Positions 43,063 through 52,469 of a stretch of DNA of 64,000 bases are shown in pieces. Within the stretch, counting starts at the first letter, position 1. Each line of letters opens with the position of its first letter. Made by a program: the position numbers and the translations under genes. A model generated the notes under the pieces. That model was not told where the DNA came from and did no database searches. It saw nothing but the letters and a program-made list of their open reading frames with translations. Source of the DNA: Bacteroidia bacterium (lineage in GTDB: Bacteria > Bacteroidota > Bacteroidia > Cytophagales > Flammeovirgaceae); contig JAUIAB010000003.1 of assembly GCA_030425505.1 (NCBI GenBank), positions 64,001 through 128,000 on the forward strand, written 5' to 3'.

Positions 43063-43791
43063 ATGAGCCAGGAATATGAAAAGTATACCCAAGAGGATCA
43101 AGATGTATGGAGAGTCTTATTTGAAAGGCAAATAACCCAACTACCATCTCTGGCTTGTGAGACTTTTATGAAAGGACTAGATGACATACAGTTTAAGAAA
43201 GATTCTATACCAAACTTTATTGAAACAAATAAAATATTAAAGCAAATTACAGGGTGGGAACTTTATGTTGTACCTGGTCTAATAGACAATAAGTCCTTTT
43301 TCGAGCTTTTAAAAGCAAAAAAATTCCCTGCTACTACATGGCTAAGAAAAATGAGTGAACTGGACTACTTAGAAGAACCAGATATGTTTCACGACGTATT
43401 TGGTCATGTACCTCTACTTACTAATCAAAATTTTTGTGATTTCTTAGAGGGTCTAAGCGTAATAGCACTTAAACATATTGAAGATGAGTGGGCAGTCGAG
43501 CTTCTATCAAGAATTTACTGGTATACCGTTGAGTTTGGGCTTATTGAAAATGAAAAAGGGCTGAAAATATATGGTGCGGGAATACTTTCTTCTTCTGGAG
43601 AATCTACGTATTCATTAAGGAGTAAGACCCCTTCAAGAGTCCCTTACGATGTAAAAAAAATATTTGATACCCCATATATAAAAGATAAGTTCCAAGAAAT
43701 ATATTTTGTAATCGATTCTTATGAACAGCTCTTTAATTCTTTAGATAAAATTGAAGAATTACTTGAAAAAGAGTTAGTTACTAAGACATAA
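43063..43791 (+). CDS. phhA: Phenylalanine 4-monooxygenase
   Basis: 242 residues, close to other bacterial PAH monomers. The iron-binding facial triad is visible: two His in PDMFHDVFGHVPLL (about 107-120) and Glu in WYTVEFGLI. It hydroxylates phenylalanine to tyrosine with a pterin cofactor in the cytosol. It lies 8 bases upstream of the HMG-CoA-lyase-like gene, suggesting an amino-acid degradation unit. A terminator-like hairpin in its leader may control expression. Confidence 0.94.
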   Translation: MSQEYEKYTQEDQDVWRVLFERQITQLPSLACETFMKGLDDIQFKKDSIPNFIETNKILKQITGWELYVVPGLIDNKSFFELLKAKKFPATTWLRKMSELDYLEEPDMFHDVFGHVPLLTNQNFCDFLEGLSVIALKHIEDEWAVELLSRIYWYTVEFGLIENEKGLKIYGAGILSSSGESTYSLRSKTPSRVPYDVKKIFDTPYIKDKFQEIYFVIDSYEQLFNSLDKIEELLEKELVTKT

Positions 43792-43799
43792 CAATCGAT

Positions 43800-44645
43800 A
43801 TGAAAATTATTGAATGCCCTCGAGATGCTATTCAGGGGATAAAAAAATTTATCCCTACAGATCTTAAAATTTCTTATATCAATGCACTAGCAAAGGTAGG
43901 GTTTGATACTCTTGACTGTGGAAGCTTTGTTTCCCCTAAAGCTATTCCACAAATGGAAGACACTCATGAGGTCATCAATAAAATTGAAGAAACCAACTCT
44001 AAAATTCTTACAATAGTTGCTAACTTAAGGGGTGCTGAAGAAGCTATCAAACACTTAAAAATTAAGTATCTGGGATTTCCTCTTTCCCTATCTGAAACTT
44101 TTCAAAAAAGAAATACAAATAAAACAATAGCTGAAGCTTTTACTCTACTTAGAGAGATTCAATCAGCTGCTGTAAAAAACAATAAAGAAGTCGTTGTCTA
44201 TCTTTCCATGGGCTTTGGAAATCCTTATGGAGATCCCTACAACGCTGAGTTACTCAGTGAGTTTAGTGAAAAACTAATTAAACTAGGTATTCATATCATC
44301 TCACTTTCAGATACTGTTGGCACTGCATCTGAAAAACAAGTTTTCAAAGCTTTTGAAAGTCTAATCCCTAAGTTTCCAAATGTTGAGTTTGGAGCTCACC
44401 TACATTCAAATAAGACTACAGCTCTAAAAAAGATAGACGCTGCCTACAAAGCGGGATGCAGAAGGTTTGATACTGCATTAGGTGGATTAGGAGGATGTCC
44501 AATGGCTAAAGAGGATCTAACTGGAAATATATCGACTGAGACTTTAATATTTTTTCTTAAAGAGAAAAATATCATACATGGCTTAAATGAAACTGCTTTG
44601 AGTGAAGCAATAAAAATAAAAAACTCTCTGCAAAGTTACTTTTAA
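43800..44645 (+). CDS. Hydroxymethylglutaryl-CoA lyase
   Basis: 281 residues, a DRE-TIM metallolyase. The N-terminal ECPRDAIQG carries the catalytic Arg and metal-binding Asp (the usual form is GPRDGLQ), GAHLHSN supplies the two metal-binding histidines, and GGLGGCPMAKEDLTGN has the catalytic Cys loop specific to HMG-CoA lyases. It cleaves HMG-CoA to acetyl-CoA and acetoacetate, the last step of leucine breakdown. Adjacent phhA fits a catabolic pairing, as tyrosine degradation also yields acetoacetate. Confidence 0.9.
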   Translation: MKIIECPRDAIQGIKKFIPTDLKISYINALAKVGFDTLDCGSFVSPKAIPQMEDTHEVINKIEETNSKILTIVANLRGAEEAIKHLKIKYLGFPLSLSETFQKRNTNKTIAEAFTLLREIQSAAVKNNKEVVVYLSMGFGNPYGDPYNAELLSEFSEKLIKLGIHIISLSDTVGTASEKQVFKAFESLIPKFPNVEFGAHLHSNKTTALKKIDAAYKAGCRRFDTALGGLGGCPMAKEDLTGNISTETLIFFLKEKNIIHGLNETALSEAIKIKNSLQSYF

Positions 44646-44689
44646 GGCACATTGTATAACTTTGGTTGACTTGTGGATAACATATCCGT

Positions 44690-46213
44690 ATGGGAGAAAT
44701 TTTTGACTACTTAGAGAATATATTTATTTATAACAAAGAAGCCCCTCTCCTATTTACTCAATCTATTTTTTGGATATTTTTTGGGTTTTTAATTCTAATT
44801 TATCAAGCTTTCTATAAAACTATCCGTCAAAGGAATATTCTCCTTTTAATTTTTAGTATCTATTTCTACTATCTAGCGGGTGGATTTTACTTTTTTCTTA
44901 TCATAATTTCTACATTAATAGATTTTTTTGTCGGCAAAAAAATCTATAGTTCAATTACAATTAGTTCAAAAAAAAACTGGCTTATTTTGAGCTTGATTGC
45001 TAACCTAGGTTTACTTGGGTATTTTAAGTACACCTACTTTTTTATTGAAACAATAAACAATATACTTCCTATTGAAATTGAGAAGCAAGATTACTTATCT
45101 TGCTTTTTTAACACATTATTTAGCACAAAGCTAGATACAAGATCTATATTTTTGCCAATAGGCATCTCATTTTATACATTTCAAACATTAAGTTATTCGA
45201 TCGATCTTTATAGAGGTAAAATTAAGCCTATAAAAAAACTTATTGATTTTGCTCTTTATGTTAGTTTTTTTCCTCAGCTAATTGCCGGTCCAATCGTCAG
45301 AGCATCACAGTTTATACCTCAGCTATATATCAAGTTTTATTTAAGCAAAGAGGAGTTTGAAAGGGCTGTATGGCTTATTATCGTAGGACTTATAAAAAAA
45401 CTAATTATATCCGATTATACTTCTGTTAATTTTGTTGATCGAGTATTCAATTCTCCTCTCCAGTACTCGGGGTTTGAAAGTTTAATGGCTGTCTATGGCT
45501 ATACTATCCAAATATATTGTGACTTCTCAGGCTATACAGATATAGCAATCGGGCTCGCTCTTCTATTAGGCTTTCGACTTCCTATTAACTTTAACTCTCC
45601 TTATAAAGCCAAAAGTATTACTGATTTCTGGAGAAGGTGGCATATTTCATTATCTACCTGGCTGCGAGATTATTTATACATATCTATGGGTGGGAACAGA
45701 AAAAGGAAATTCAAAACCTATCTTTTTCTTATGATTACAATGCTTTTAGGAGGGCTTTGGCATGGCGCCAGCATCCGTTTTATTATTTGGGGAGGACTTC
45801 ATGGCTTAGCTCTAATGCTTCACAAAATTTGGCTAGAGAAAAAGTCATCAATTATTCGATTTGAGATGCCAAATCTTTTAGCGCAAATTATAACCTTTCA
45901 CTTTGTTGCGTTTTGTTGGATCTTCTTTAGAGCAAATACCTTTGAAATTGCATTTGATATAATCAATCAAATTTTGACAAACTTTTCTTTAAGCAAAATA
46001 CCAATAATAATAGGAAGTTATTGGAAAATATTCAGCCTTATTATTTTAGGATATATATTTCACATTCTGCCAAAGCAGCTTAAAAAAGATTCATTTCACT
46101 TATTCAGTAATTTATCTTTATTCTCAAAAGCTATTGCTATTGCTTTTTTAGTGCTAATTATATTTCAAATTAAAACATCTGAAATACAACCATTTATCTA
46201 TTTTCAGTTTTAA
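44690..46213 (+). CDS. MBOAT family O-acyltransferase (AlgI/DltB-like)
   Basis: 507 residues with about ten membrane helices. The MBOAT core includes SLSTWLRDYLYISMGGNRK and the catalytic His in LGGLWHGASIRFIIWGGLHG. The AlgI-like segment FPQLIAGPIVRASQFIPQL is also present. These enzymes move an acyl group across the membrane to sugars or polymers outside. The usual SGNH/AlgJ-type partner gene is not adjacent in this window, so the acceptor is unknown. Confidence 0.93.
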   Translation: MGEIFDYLENIFIYNKEAPLLFTQSIFWIFFGFLILIYQAFYKTIRQRNILLLIFSIYFYYLAGGFYFFLIIISTLIDFFVGKKIYSSITISSKKNWLILSLIANLGLLGYFKYTYFFIETINNILPIEIEKQDYLSCFFNTLFSTKLDTRSIFLPIGISFYTFQTLSYSIDLYRGKIKPIKKLIDFALYVSFFPQLIAGPIVRASQFIPQLYIKFYLSKEEFERAVWLIIVGLIKKLIISDYTSVNFVDRVFNSPLQYSGFESLMAVYGYTIQIYCDFSGYTDIAIGLALLLGFRLPINFNSPYKAKSITDFWRRWHISLSTWLRDYLYISMGGNRKRKFKTYLFLMITMLLGGLWHGASIRFIIWGGLHGLALMLHKIWLEKKSSIIRFEMPNLLAQIITFHFVAFCWIFFRANTFEIAFDIINQILTNFSLSKIPIIIGSYWKIFSLIILGYIFHILPKQLKKDSFHLFSNLSLFSKAIAIAFLVLIIFQIKTSEIQPFIYFQF

Positions 46214-46219
46214 TTGAAA

Positions 46220-46250
46220 AAAGCCTTTCCAAAAAACTTGAAAAGGCTTA
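46220..46250 (-). terminator. Intrinsic terminator, mainly for the minus-strand gene
   Basis: On the minus strand AAGCCTTTtcaag...GGAAAGGCTT followed by TTTTTT forms an 8-pair stem (46242-46249 with 46221-46228) plus a U-run, directly after the cadherin-like gene. On the plus strand the same stem follows the MBOAT stop but lacks an immediate T-run. Confidence 0.75.
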
Positions 46251-46278
46251 AGCGGCTAGCTTTTTATAATTTAATTTA

Positions 46279-48495
46279 TTACCTCAATAAAAGCTTAACT
46301 GTTTCTTTATTTCCTGTATTTAAATCTTCTACACTAATTAAATACACTCCTGCTTCTTGATTTTTTAAATCAATCTCTTTAGAATAGTTACTAAATAATG
46401 TAGAATAAACTTTCTTACCAGTAATATTAAAAATAGATGCTTGGTAATCCCCGCTTTCTGATATAGCTAACTTAACCTTTCCATTAGTAGTTGGATTAGG
46501 ATAAAGACGCATTGATGCTTTTTGGATAACTCCCAGTGAAAGTTTATCCAAATCATTTCCAACTCTTTCGTTTTGTTGCACTCCAACTTCTTCATAATAT
46601 CCAGATACAATTGTTATATTAGAACTTAATGAGTATGCACAAGCTAACTTACCATAGCTATTCATATCAATACTAACACCTGCACTTTCTTCCTCTATAT
46701 CTATTTCCATTTCACTATACTGTAAGCTTCCCCTCCAACCAAGAAATCCTTTAGTAATATTTAGTTCTACCTCACCTTCATCATTAGAACTACGATACAT
46801 CAAAATCATATTATCATTATGCACTGAAGCCAAATCAAAATCATCAACAGTTCTTATCTCTGGATTATTCAATCTCGCATTTGCTCCTCCAAATATTCCT
46901 AACCTTCTTCCTTCAGATGAAAGTTTTATTCCATAAATATTTGAACTAAACCTTGAGCTTTTTTTGTAAGCTGATATTATATCACCATTATTATCAATAG
47001 CAATTTGAGGCTTTATTGCTCCTCCAGCTTCATAGCTATGCCTTGTTTCTAAAGTTAAAATATTACTAACTTCATTATTGTTAAGATTCAATTTATCAAT
47101 AATCACATGAGCACTTACCATATTCTCATAAGCAACTGCTATTTCAGAATCGTTAATGAACTTTGCATCTAAGCTCGCAAATTGTCTTTCGGCATCATTT
47201 GCATTCCTTTCAACTAATGTAATCTCTTCAAAAACTTCATTAGAGAATGGATTAAAAATGTAAGCTGTAATCTCACTAAGAACTGAATTTAATACTATGA
47301 CTTTTTCAGTATTATCTTGATCAATTAATATTTCGTGATCTGCAGTATTATAGCCATTATTGCCACCCATACCATCACCCATTAAAACATCCCGAAATGC
47401 CTCTTGTCTGATCATTCTATTTCTAGCATCATAAGAAATAAGTTTTAATGTTTTTTCAAATCTACCCTTCTCAAAAAAACTTACTACAAATGATCCATTG
47501 TTAAATACTTCTAGTTTTGGACTCATATTTCCTAGCTCACTTGGATTGACTTCAAGAACTCTCCCTATCTGATCTCCACACTTATTATATTTTTTTACAT
47601 ATATATGATGAACTCTTTCTACTTCTTCTTCCCAAACTACCATTGAGTAACCATTTCTCAAAATTTTAACATCTGACGAAATAACACTTCCATTTTCTGA
47701 TTCAGGTCTTATAACGATCGATTCTTCAGGGGAATCTTCTACACTTACAACTATATCTTGCTCATTTGAAAGTCCCTCTTCATCAGTCACTCTAATAGTT
47801 ACCAAATATTCATCCTTTTGCTCAAAATCAACATTTTCATCTTGAATACTTAATTTACCTGAAGAAGCATCAATTCTAAATAAGTGACTATCATTTTGTG
47901 GTGATTCTACTAAAGAGAACGCTACCCGATCTCCATCCGGGTCTTCACCAGATACCATGCCGGCAAAGTCAAAAGCAACACATTCATTTACTGCATTAAC
48001 ATTTACGTCAGTAATCTCTGGAGCCTCATTAACATTTACAATCCTTATTTCAAAAACCTCTTCTAAAAAGCTTATCTTATCAAATGTAGAAATAAACCCT
48101 GATCCATCAGCTTTCACCTTTGACTTAACTTTGAGTGAAATGTTTCGAAGAACTTCATAATTAATTGAACCTGATACAAGTAATTGATTATCATTTATTC
48201 TTAATAAACCATTATCATTATTTCTAATTGGCTGTCCATTTTCATCTATCAAATAGTAAGCATATTCTTTTTCTCCTTCCTGATCATCTCTGGTAATTGA
48301 ATGAAACTCTCCTACTATTGTTCCAACTGGCGAGTTTTCAGATACGAAAGCATTTGATAAACTAAGTCTCTGCTCAGCATTTATCACAAAACGATTAGGC
48401 CCTCCTCCATTACCAACTGGAAATCTTTGAGCAAATAAACTGCTCGAGAACAAGAAAAAAAGTAGTGTAATTAAATGTAAAAATCTCATATTCAT
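46279..48495 (-). CDS. Exported cadherin-like protein with T9SS sorting domain
   Basis: About 738 residues from the Met at 48495 (MNMRFLHLITLLFFLFSSSLFAQ), the best signal peptide; the frame extends to 48561 and a Met at 48519 is also possible. Cadherin-like repeats occupy about 35-260: YEVLRNISLKV, VNVNEAPEITDV and VDFEQKDEYLVTIRVTDEEGL are typical Ca-binding patterns. A beta-rich middle part (about 270-640) follows, then a type A sorting domain (LYPNPTTNGKVKLAI to TVKLLLR). It should be a surface or released protein exported by the T9SS; function may be adhesion. Partner unknown. Confidence 0.85.
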   Translation of the reverse strand: MNMRFLHLITLLFFLFSSSLFAQRFPVGNGGGPNRFVINAEQRLSLSNAFVSENSPVGTIVGEFHSITRDDQEGEKEYAYYLIDENGQPIRNNDNGLLRINDNQLLVSGSINYEVLRNISLKVKSKVKADGSGFISTFDKISFLEEVFEIRIVNVNEAPEITDVNVNAVNECVAFDFAGMVSGEDPDGDRVAFSLVESPQNDSHLFRIDASSGKLSIQDENVDFEQKDEYLVTIRVTDEEGLSNEQDIVVSVEDSPEESIVIRPESENGSVISSDVKILRNGYSMVVWEEEVERVHHIYVKKYNKCGDQIGRVLEVNPSELGNMSPKLEVFNNGSFVVSFFEKGRFEKTLKLISYDARNRMIRQEAFRDVLMGDGMGGNNGYNTADHEILIDQDNTEKVIVLNSVLSEITAYIFNPFSNEVFEEITLVERNANDAERQFASLDAKFINDSEIAVAYENMVSAHVIIDKLNLNNNEVSNILTLETRHSYEAGGAIKPQIAIDNNGDIISAYKKSSRFSSNIYGIKLSSEGRRLGIFGGANARLNNPEIRTVDDFDLASVHNDNMILMYRSSNDEGEVELNITKGFLGWRGSLQYSEMEIDIEEESAGVSIDMNSYGKLACAYSLSSNITIVSGYYEEVGVQQNERVGNDLDKLSLGVIQKASMRLYPNPTTNGKVKLAISESGDYQASIFNITGKKVYSTLFSNYSKEIDLKNQEAGVYLISVEDLNTGNKETVKLLLR

Positions 48496-48798
48496 TATTT
48501 TAAACTTTAAATTTTTCATAGCTAGTTTTTCTAACTTGTTTAGAGGTACGTCAAAAAGCATGCAAAAGTTTTAATATAACGCACTCATGTAATTTTTTTA
48601 TCAAAAAAATATAAAAACAGTCACTAAATAAGAATTATGCCCAATAGTAAAGCTCTAAGAAAAAAAATCTCTTCTTTTTTCCTTATTAATCTATCTAAAA
48701 TATTAAATACTCTTATAATACTAACTCGTGATATACAGCTTATAAAATGTATCCCTTAGCCCATTAACTAAAGTCGCTTTCATTTTGAGTATTCTAGA

Positions 48799-48826
48799 TT
48801 GAAAATTATAAATTAACGTAACTTTA
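48799..48826 (+). promoter_or_regulatory. Possible promoter of the 48863 gene
   Basis: TTG (48799-48801), a 17-base spacer and TAACTTTA (48819-48826), which matches seven of eight positions of TAnnTTTG. It lies 36 bases before the ATG. Confidence 0.4.
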
Positions 48827-48862
48827 CATTTTATCGTTATAACTTATTTAAAGCGTAAGTAA

Positions 48863-50614
48863 ATGCAAAAATTAACCAGAGCTCAAATATCCAGAACAGA
48901 AATAGAAAAACTGTATGTAGTTATGCGCCATTTATTTAACCGTGGCTACTACAAGCCGTTTGGAATATCAGGTAATACTATTATGCAATCTTTATTAACA
49001 ATATCACCAGAGATATATGGCTCAATAAATGACTCTTCAAAAGTTGAATTGGAAGGATTAGCTTATGTAATAGACAGGCTGCCTAAAGGGATTGAAGAAT
49101 GCAAATATGTTAAATTAATATCAGAAGAAGGATACAGCTCTTCTGGATTTGAAAAAATAATACCTGCTAGCAGAAGAAGAAATTGCTACAGGGTTGATCA
49201 GGATCAAATGATCATAGAAGTTACTAGAGGAAGAAGTGAGATATATGACATTTTAACTCACCTTACATTTCTTAATATAGAAGCAGAAAAAATTAAAAAC
49301 CATGCTCTAACTAATAAAAAAGCAACTATAAGAGAGTGGGATAAATTAGAAGCTATTGTTTTAGGGAAGGAAGAGATTAAGAAGAAAGATATGGAGCTAG
49401 CTCTCACTTATCTAAGTACTATACTTGGCAGAACATTTGAAGAGACAAAAAAGACCTATAATAGGTTTAAAGAAAAGACCGAAAAAAACAATGGTCTTTT
49501 TCAAATTATATATTGGTTAGGCAAAAACGCAATTGATGAAGAATTAAATGGAATTGAAAGAGTTATTAGTTTTTCTCCAATTCTAAGGGAGAGAATAGGA
49601 CATCATATATATGGAGAAAGATGGGCTACTAAAATCAAAGCTGAGCTTTCTAAGAAAAAAATTCTCAATAGGCCTATCCACATTATAAGTGCAAATCTAC
49701 ATAGCGTTTTAAACTGCATCTATGCTGAAGCAGCACTACCTAAAAGTTTCCGAGAAGGTAAATCTTTGGCTGAAATCGCAAGTTCTTTAAGCTTGCAAGA
49801 GAATAAAAACTATATGCAAAAAATTGAAGCATATGCACGAAACAATGGAATGCATTTCATAAAAGAAGAATCAGGGACAAATATTTCTGTCCAAATTTTT
49901 GATTTTGAGAAGATTGACCCTAACAAAATATCAGGTGAAATTAAGTATTCAAGCGAATATATTAAATCTGAAAAGCCAGTGCTTATTGTCATGGATTACG
50001 CCTTTGGCGAACAGGCGTTTGAAACTATGGATGAACTCTTAAAAAGCTATAAACCACATAATGGTAAAGAAGTTTGCTTAAATATAAAATCAATATCCAT
50101 AATGGGTAAGGCGGGAATTCTATGTGGTGAAAAAGGAGACATCATGATACCAAATGCTCATATTTTTGAAGGCACTACAGATAATTATCCTTTTGAAAAT
50201 GATTTTACAGAAAAAGACTTTCAAGATGAAAATATCAATGTTTATGAAGGCCCTATGGTAACTGTTTTAGGCACTTCTCTCCAAAACAAAGACATTTTAT
50301 CTTACTTCTCGAAAAGTTCCTGGAAAGCAGTAGGACTAGAAATGGAAGGCGCTCATTACCAAAAAGCAATTCAAGCTGCCTCAAAAATAAGAAAAAGCAT
50401 TGATGAGAATGTTACGCTTAGATATGCTTATTATGCATCAGACAATCCATTAATAACTGGAAGTACTCTAGCCTCAGGTAGCCTTGGGCTCGTTGGCGTT
50501 AAGCCAACTTATCTTATAACAGAAAGGATTCTTGAAGGAATTCTTAACCCAAAAGACGAGAATATAATAGACAACAATGAAATACAAAAAACAAGTAAAA
50601 TTGTAAATTTATAG
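48863..50614 (+). CDS. Bacteroidota-specific protein with nucleoside-phosphorylase-like C-terminus (DUF6909-like)
   Basis: 583 residues, no signal peptide. The N-terminal 250 residues are helical and family-specific. From about 270 it looks like the nucleoside phosphorylase/nucleosidase fold: RPIHIISANLHSVLNC, then SIMGKAGILCGEKGDIMIPNA, and GLEMEGAHYQKAI (about 493-505), which contains the EMEG motif that contacts the ribose in MTA/SAH nucleosidases; YYASDNPL sits where those enzymes have the catalytic SD. The substrate cannot be inferred. It is a single gene followed by its own terminator. Confidence 0.7.
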   Translation: MQKLTRAQISRTEIEKLYVVMRHLFNRGYYKPFGISGNTIMQSLLTISPEIYGSINDSSKVELEGLAYVIDRLPKGIEECKYVKLISEEGYSSSGFEKIIPASRRRNCYRVDQDQMIIEVTRGRSEIYDILTHLTFLNIEAEKIKNHALTNKKATIREWDKLEAIVLGKEEIKKKDMELALTYLSTILGRTFEETKKTYNRFKEKTEKNNGLFQIIYWLGKNAIDEELNGIERVISFSPILRERIGHHIYGERWATKIKAELSKKKILNRPIHIISANLHSVLNCIYAEAALPKSFREGKSLAEIASSLSLQENKNYMQKIEAYARNNGMHFIKEESGTNISVQIFDFEKIDPNKISGEIKYSSEYIKSEKPVLIVMDYAFGEQAFETMDELLKSYKPHNGKEVCLNIKSISIMGKAGILCGEKGDIMIPNAHIFEGTTDNYPFENDFTEKDFQDENINVYEGPMVTVLGTSLQNKDILSYFSKSSWKAVGLEMEGAHYQKAIQAASKIRKSIDENVTLRYAYYASDNPLITGSTLASGSLGLVGVKPTYLITERILEGILNPKDENIIDNNEIQKTSKIVNL

Positions 50615-50618
50615 AACC

Positions 50619-50653
50619 AAAAAAAGGGTTACCGATCAAATAACCCTTTTTTT
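50619..50653 (+). terminator. Bidirectional intrinsic terminator
   Basis: AAAAAAAGGGTTA (50619-50631) and TAACCCTTTTTTT (50641-50653) are perfect reverse complements with a 9-base loop, so both strands end in a U-run. It serves the nucleosidase-like gene and the convergent gene at 50691. Confidence 0.92.
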
Positions 50654-50690
50654 GGTGATTAGCCATGAAAGTGTATTAGAAGAAAATCAA

Positions 50691-51044
50691 TTAATCCTCC
50701 AATATGTAATATCTTGCATTTCTATCTTTCATCAAAAAGACAGCGTTTAAAGGCAATTTATCTAGATCAATTCCATCATTCTGCTCTAAAACAATATTAC
50801 CGTTAAGATCAAAAACTTTTACTTGTGTTACTTCTTCTTCAAGACTAGCGAGTACTTCATCTACCGTTACTTTTTTACCAAAACCCAGTTTTTCTTCTAG
50901 CTCTATTTCAGCTCTAGACAAAGAGTTTACTTTGCCCGGTTTTGTTACATTGGTTGTATCAATTACAGGATATGCATAAAATGATGCAAATACTATCATC
51001 ATAAATGCGATTAAAAAACTTTTAATTTTTGTTAACTTACTCAT
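50691..51044 (-). CDS. Small exported protein with sorting-domain-like C-terminus
   Basis: 117 residues. A signal peptide-like segment (about 8-25, ending FYAYP) is followed by a charged helix (SRAEIELEEKLGFG) and a C-terminal part VTQVKVFDLNGNIVLEQ...IDLDKLPLNAVFLM that reads like the last two thirds of a T9SS type A sorting domain, but without the NPxxG start. It could be a relic of a larger T9SS protein or a small carrier protein. I do not recognise a family. Confidence 0.65.
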   Translation of the reverse strand: MSKLTKIKSFLIAFMMIVFASFYAYPVIDTTNVTKPGKVNSLSRAEIELEEKLGFGKKVTVDEVLASLEEEVTQVKVFDLNGNIVLEQNDGIDLDKLPLNAVFLMKDRNARYYILED

Positions 51045-51249
51045 GGCATTAATTGTTTAATTCATTCAGTTGTTAACTAATTATATACCATTATCTTCAA
51101 GTTTCTGATATACAGATAATTAAACATAAAAATCCTTAGAAAATTAAAATAAAACCGTTCATTTTTGAACACCCAATATAATACTAGTGTACGTTAATAA
51201 AACAGAAGAAAAGAACTTCTTTAAATTAGGCTAGTCTTAAAATAAAGAT

Positions 51250-51257
51250 TAATTTTG
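51250..51257 (+). promoter_or_regulatory. Possible -7 box for the bamD-rpoZ-coaBC run
   Basis: TAATTTTG matches TAnnTTTG, 30 bases before the TTG start. No -33 TTG is seen at 17-23 bases upstream. Confidence 0.3.
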
Positions 51258-51286
51258 CATCTCTAATTTTAGAACCACTTTTACAC

Positions 51287-52117
51287 TTGAACAATAAAGG
51301 TAATTTTATACATCTCTCCTCTTTCATAATCCTTATTTTACTTGTATCATCTTGTAGCAAGTTTAATCAGGCAATGAAAACAGTTGATATTGATAAAAAA
51401 CTAGATGCGGCGGACTATTTCTACAATCAGAAAAATGATTATTACAGAGCAGGGCTGCTCTATGAGGATTTAATACCAGTTACAGTAGGATCTTCCAAAG
51501 CAGAAGATATCCAATATCGATATGCTTATTCTCAGTATAAACAAAAACTATACCCTTTATCTGCCCACTATTTTAAATCTTTTTATGATACTTATAGAGG
51601 GAGCAAGAAAGCAGAAGAAGCTCTATACATGCATGCATATTCGCTATATGAGAGTGCACCCAAGTACTATTTAGATCAATCCAATACCACCGATGCAATT
51701 ACAGCAATGCAAACTTTCATCAATGTTTATCCTAACAGTGAATTAAAGAAAGAAGCAGAACAGGTAATTACAATCTTAAGAGAGCGGCTAGAAAAGAAGA
51801 ACTTAGAGATAGCACTTCTTTACTCTAAGCTATCTAGACATAAAGCGGCGGTAGTAGCTTTAAAAAACTTTGAGAGAGATTTTCCAGATTCTGATGAGTT
51901 AGAGCAAGTTCGATTTAAAAAAGTAGAAGCTAGTTTAAGTTTAGCTCAAAAAAGTATTATTGCATTAAAAAAAGAAAGGTTAGAGGAAAGTATTCAACAT
52001 TATTATAAATTTGCAGAGAAATATCCTGAATCAGAGTACTTAGATAGAGCAATCAAATTATTTGAAACAGCTCAAAAAGGGCTACAAGAACTAAAAGAAA
52101 AAAATAACAATAGTTAA
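51287..52117 (+). CDS. bamD: Outer membrane protein assembly factor BamD
   Basis: 276 residues, TTG start; no in-frame ATG gives a better signal peptide. A lipobox VSSC (Cys23) marks a lipoprotein, followed by five TPR-like helical pairs, for example KLDAADYFYNQKNDYYRAGLLYEDLIP and YSQYKQKLYPLSAHYFKSFYDTY. BamD works with BamA to insert beta-barrel proteins into the outer membrane. It heads a three-gene run with rpoZ (8-base gap) and coaBC, a neighbourhood common in Bacteroidota. Confidence 0.93.
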   Translation: MNNKGNFIHLSSFIILILLVSSCSKFNQAMKTVDIDKKLDAADYFYNQKNDYYRAGLLYEDLIPVTVGSSKAEDIQYRYAYSQYKQKLYPLSAHYFKSFYDTYRGSKKAEEALYMHAYSLYESAPKYYLDQSNTTDAITAMQTFINVYPNSELKKEAEQVITILRERLEKKNLEIALLYSKLSRHKAAVVALKNFERDFPDSDELEQVRFKKVEASLSLAQKSIIALKKERLEESIQHYYKFAEKYPESEYLDRAIKLFETAQKGLQELKEKNNNS

Positions 52118-52125
52118 AGTAAAGT

Positions 52126-52440
52126 ATGGCAAAGGCAGAAATATCTACAAGAGACTTGAATGAACTGACTAAAGACACAAACAACATATATAAGTCAGTA
52201 GCAATTATCTCAAAAAGAGCTAGGCAAATCTCTACAAAGGTAAAAGAAGAACTCAGTGAAAAACTAGCTGAATTCTCTACTCAAGTTGATTCATTAGAAG
52301 AGATTTTTGAAAATAAAGAGCAAATAGAAATTTCACGCTATTACGAAAAAATGCCTAAGCCTAGTTTACTAGCTACAGAACAATTCTTAGATGGCAAAGT
52401 ATACAGTGCTGACAATAAAGATATTAGTGAAACTGAGTAA
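52126..52440 (+). CDS. rpoZ: DNA-directed RNA polymerase omega subunit, Bacteroidota type
   Basis: 104 residues. The core TRDLNELTKDTNNIYKSVAIISKRARQI (about 6-33) is the omega/Rpb6-like helix pair of Bacteroidota, with the conserved YxxVxxxxxRAxQ pattern. The rest is charged and helical. It promotes RNA polymerase assembly. It sits between bamD and coaBC, as in other members of the phylum. The stop codon is immediately followed by a 12-base stem that reaches into the coaBC start. Confidence 0.85.
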   Translation: MAKAEISTRDLNELTKDTNNIYKSVAIISKRARQISTKVKEELSEKLAEFSTQVDSLEEIFENKEQIEISRYYEKMPKPSLLATEQFLDGKVYSADNKDISETE

Positions 52441-52469
52441 TTTTCAGTGAATCATAAATTCACTGAAAA
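52441..52469 (+). promoter_or_regulatory. 12-pair hairpin sequestering the coaBC start codon
   Basis: TTTTCAGTGAAT (52441-52452) and ATTCACTGAAAA (52458-52469) are perfect complements around a 5-base loop. The last A of the stem is the A of the coaBC ATG, so the whole ribosome-binding region is in the stem. There is no T-run, so it is not a standard terminator. Confidence 0.75.
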
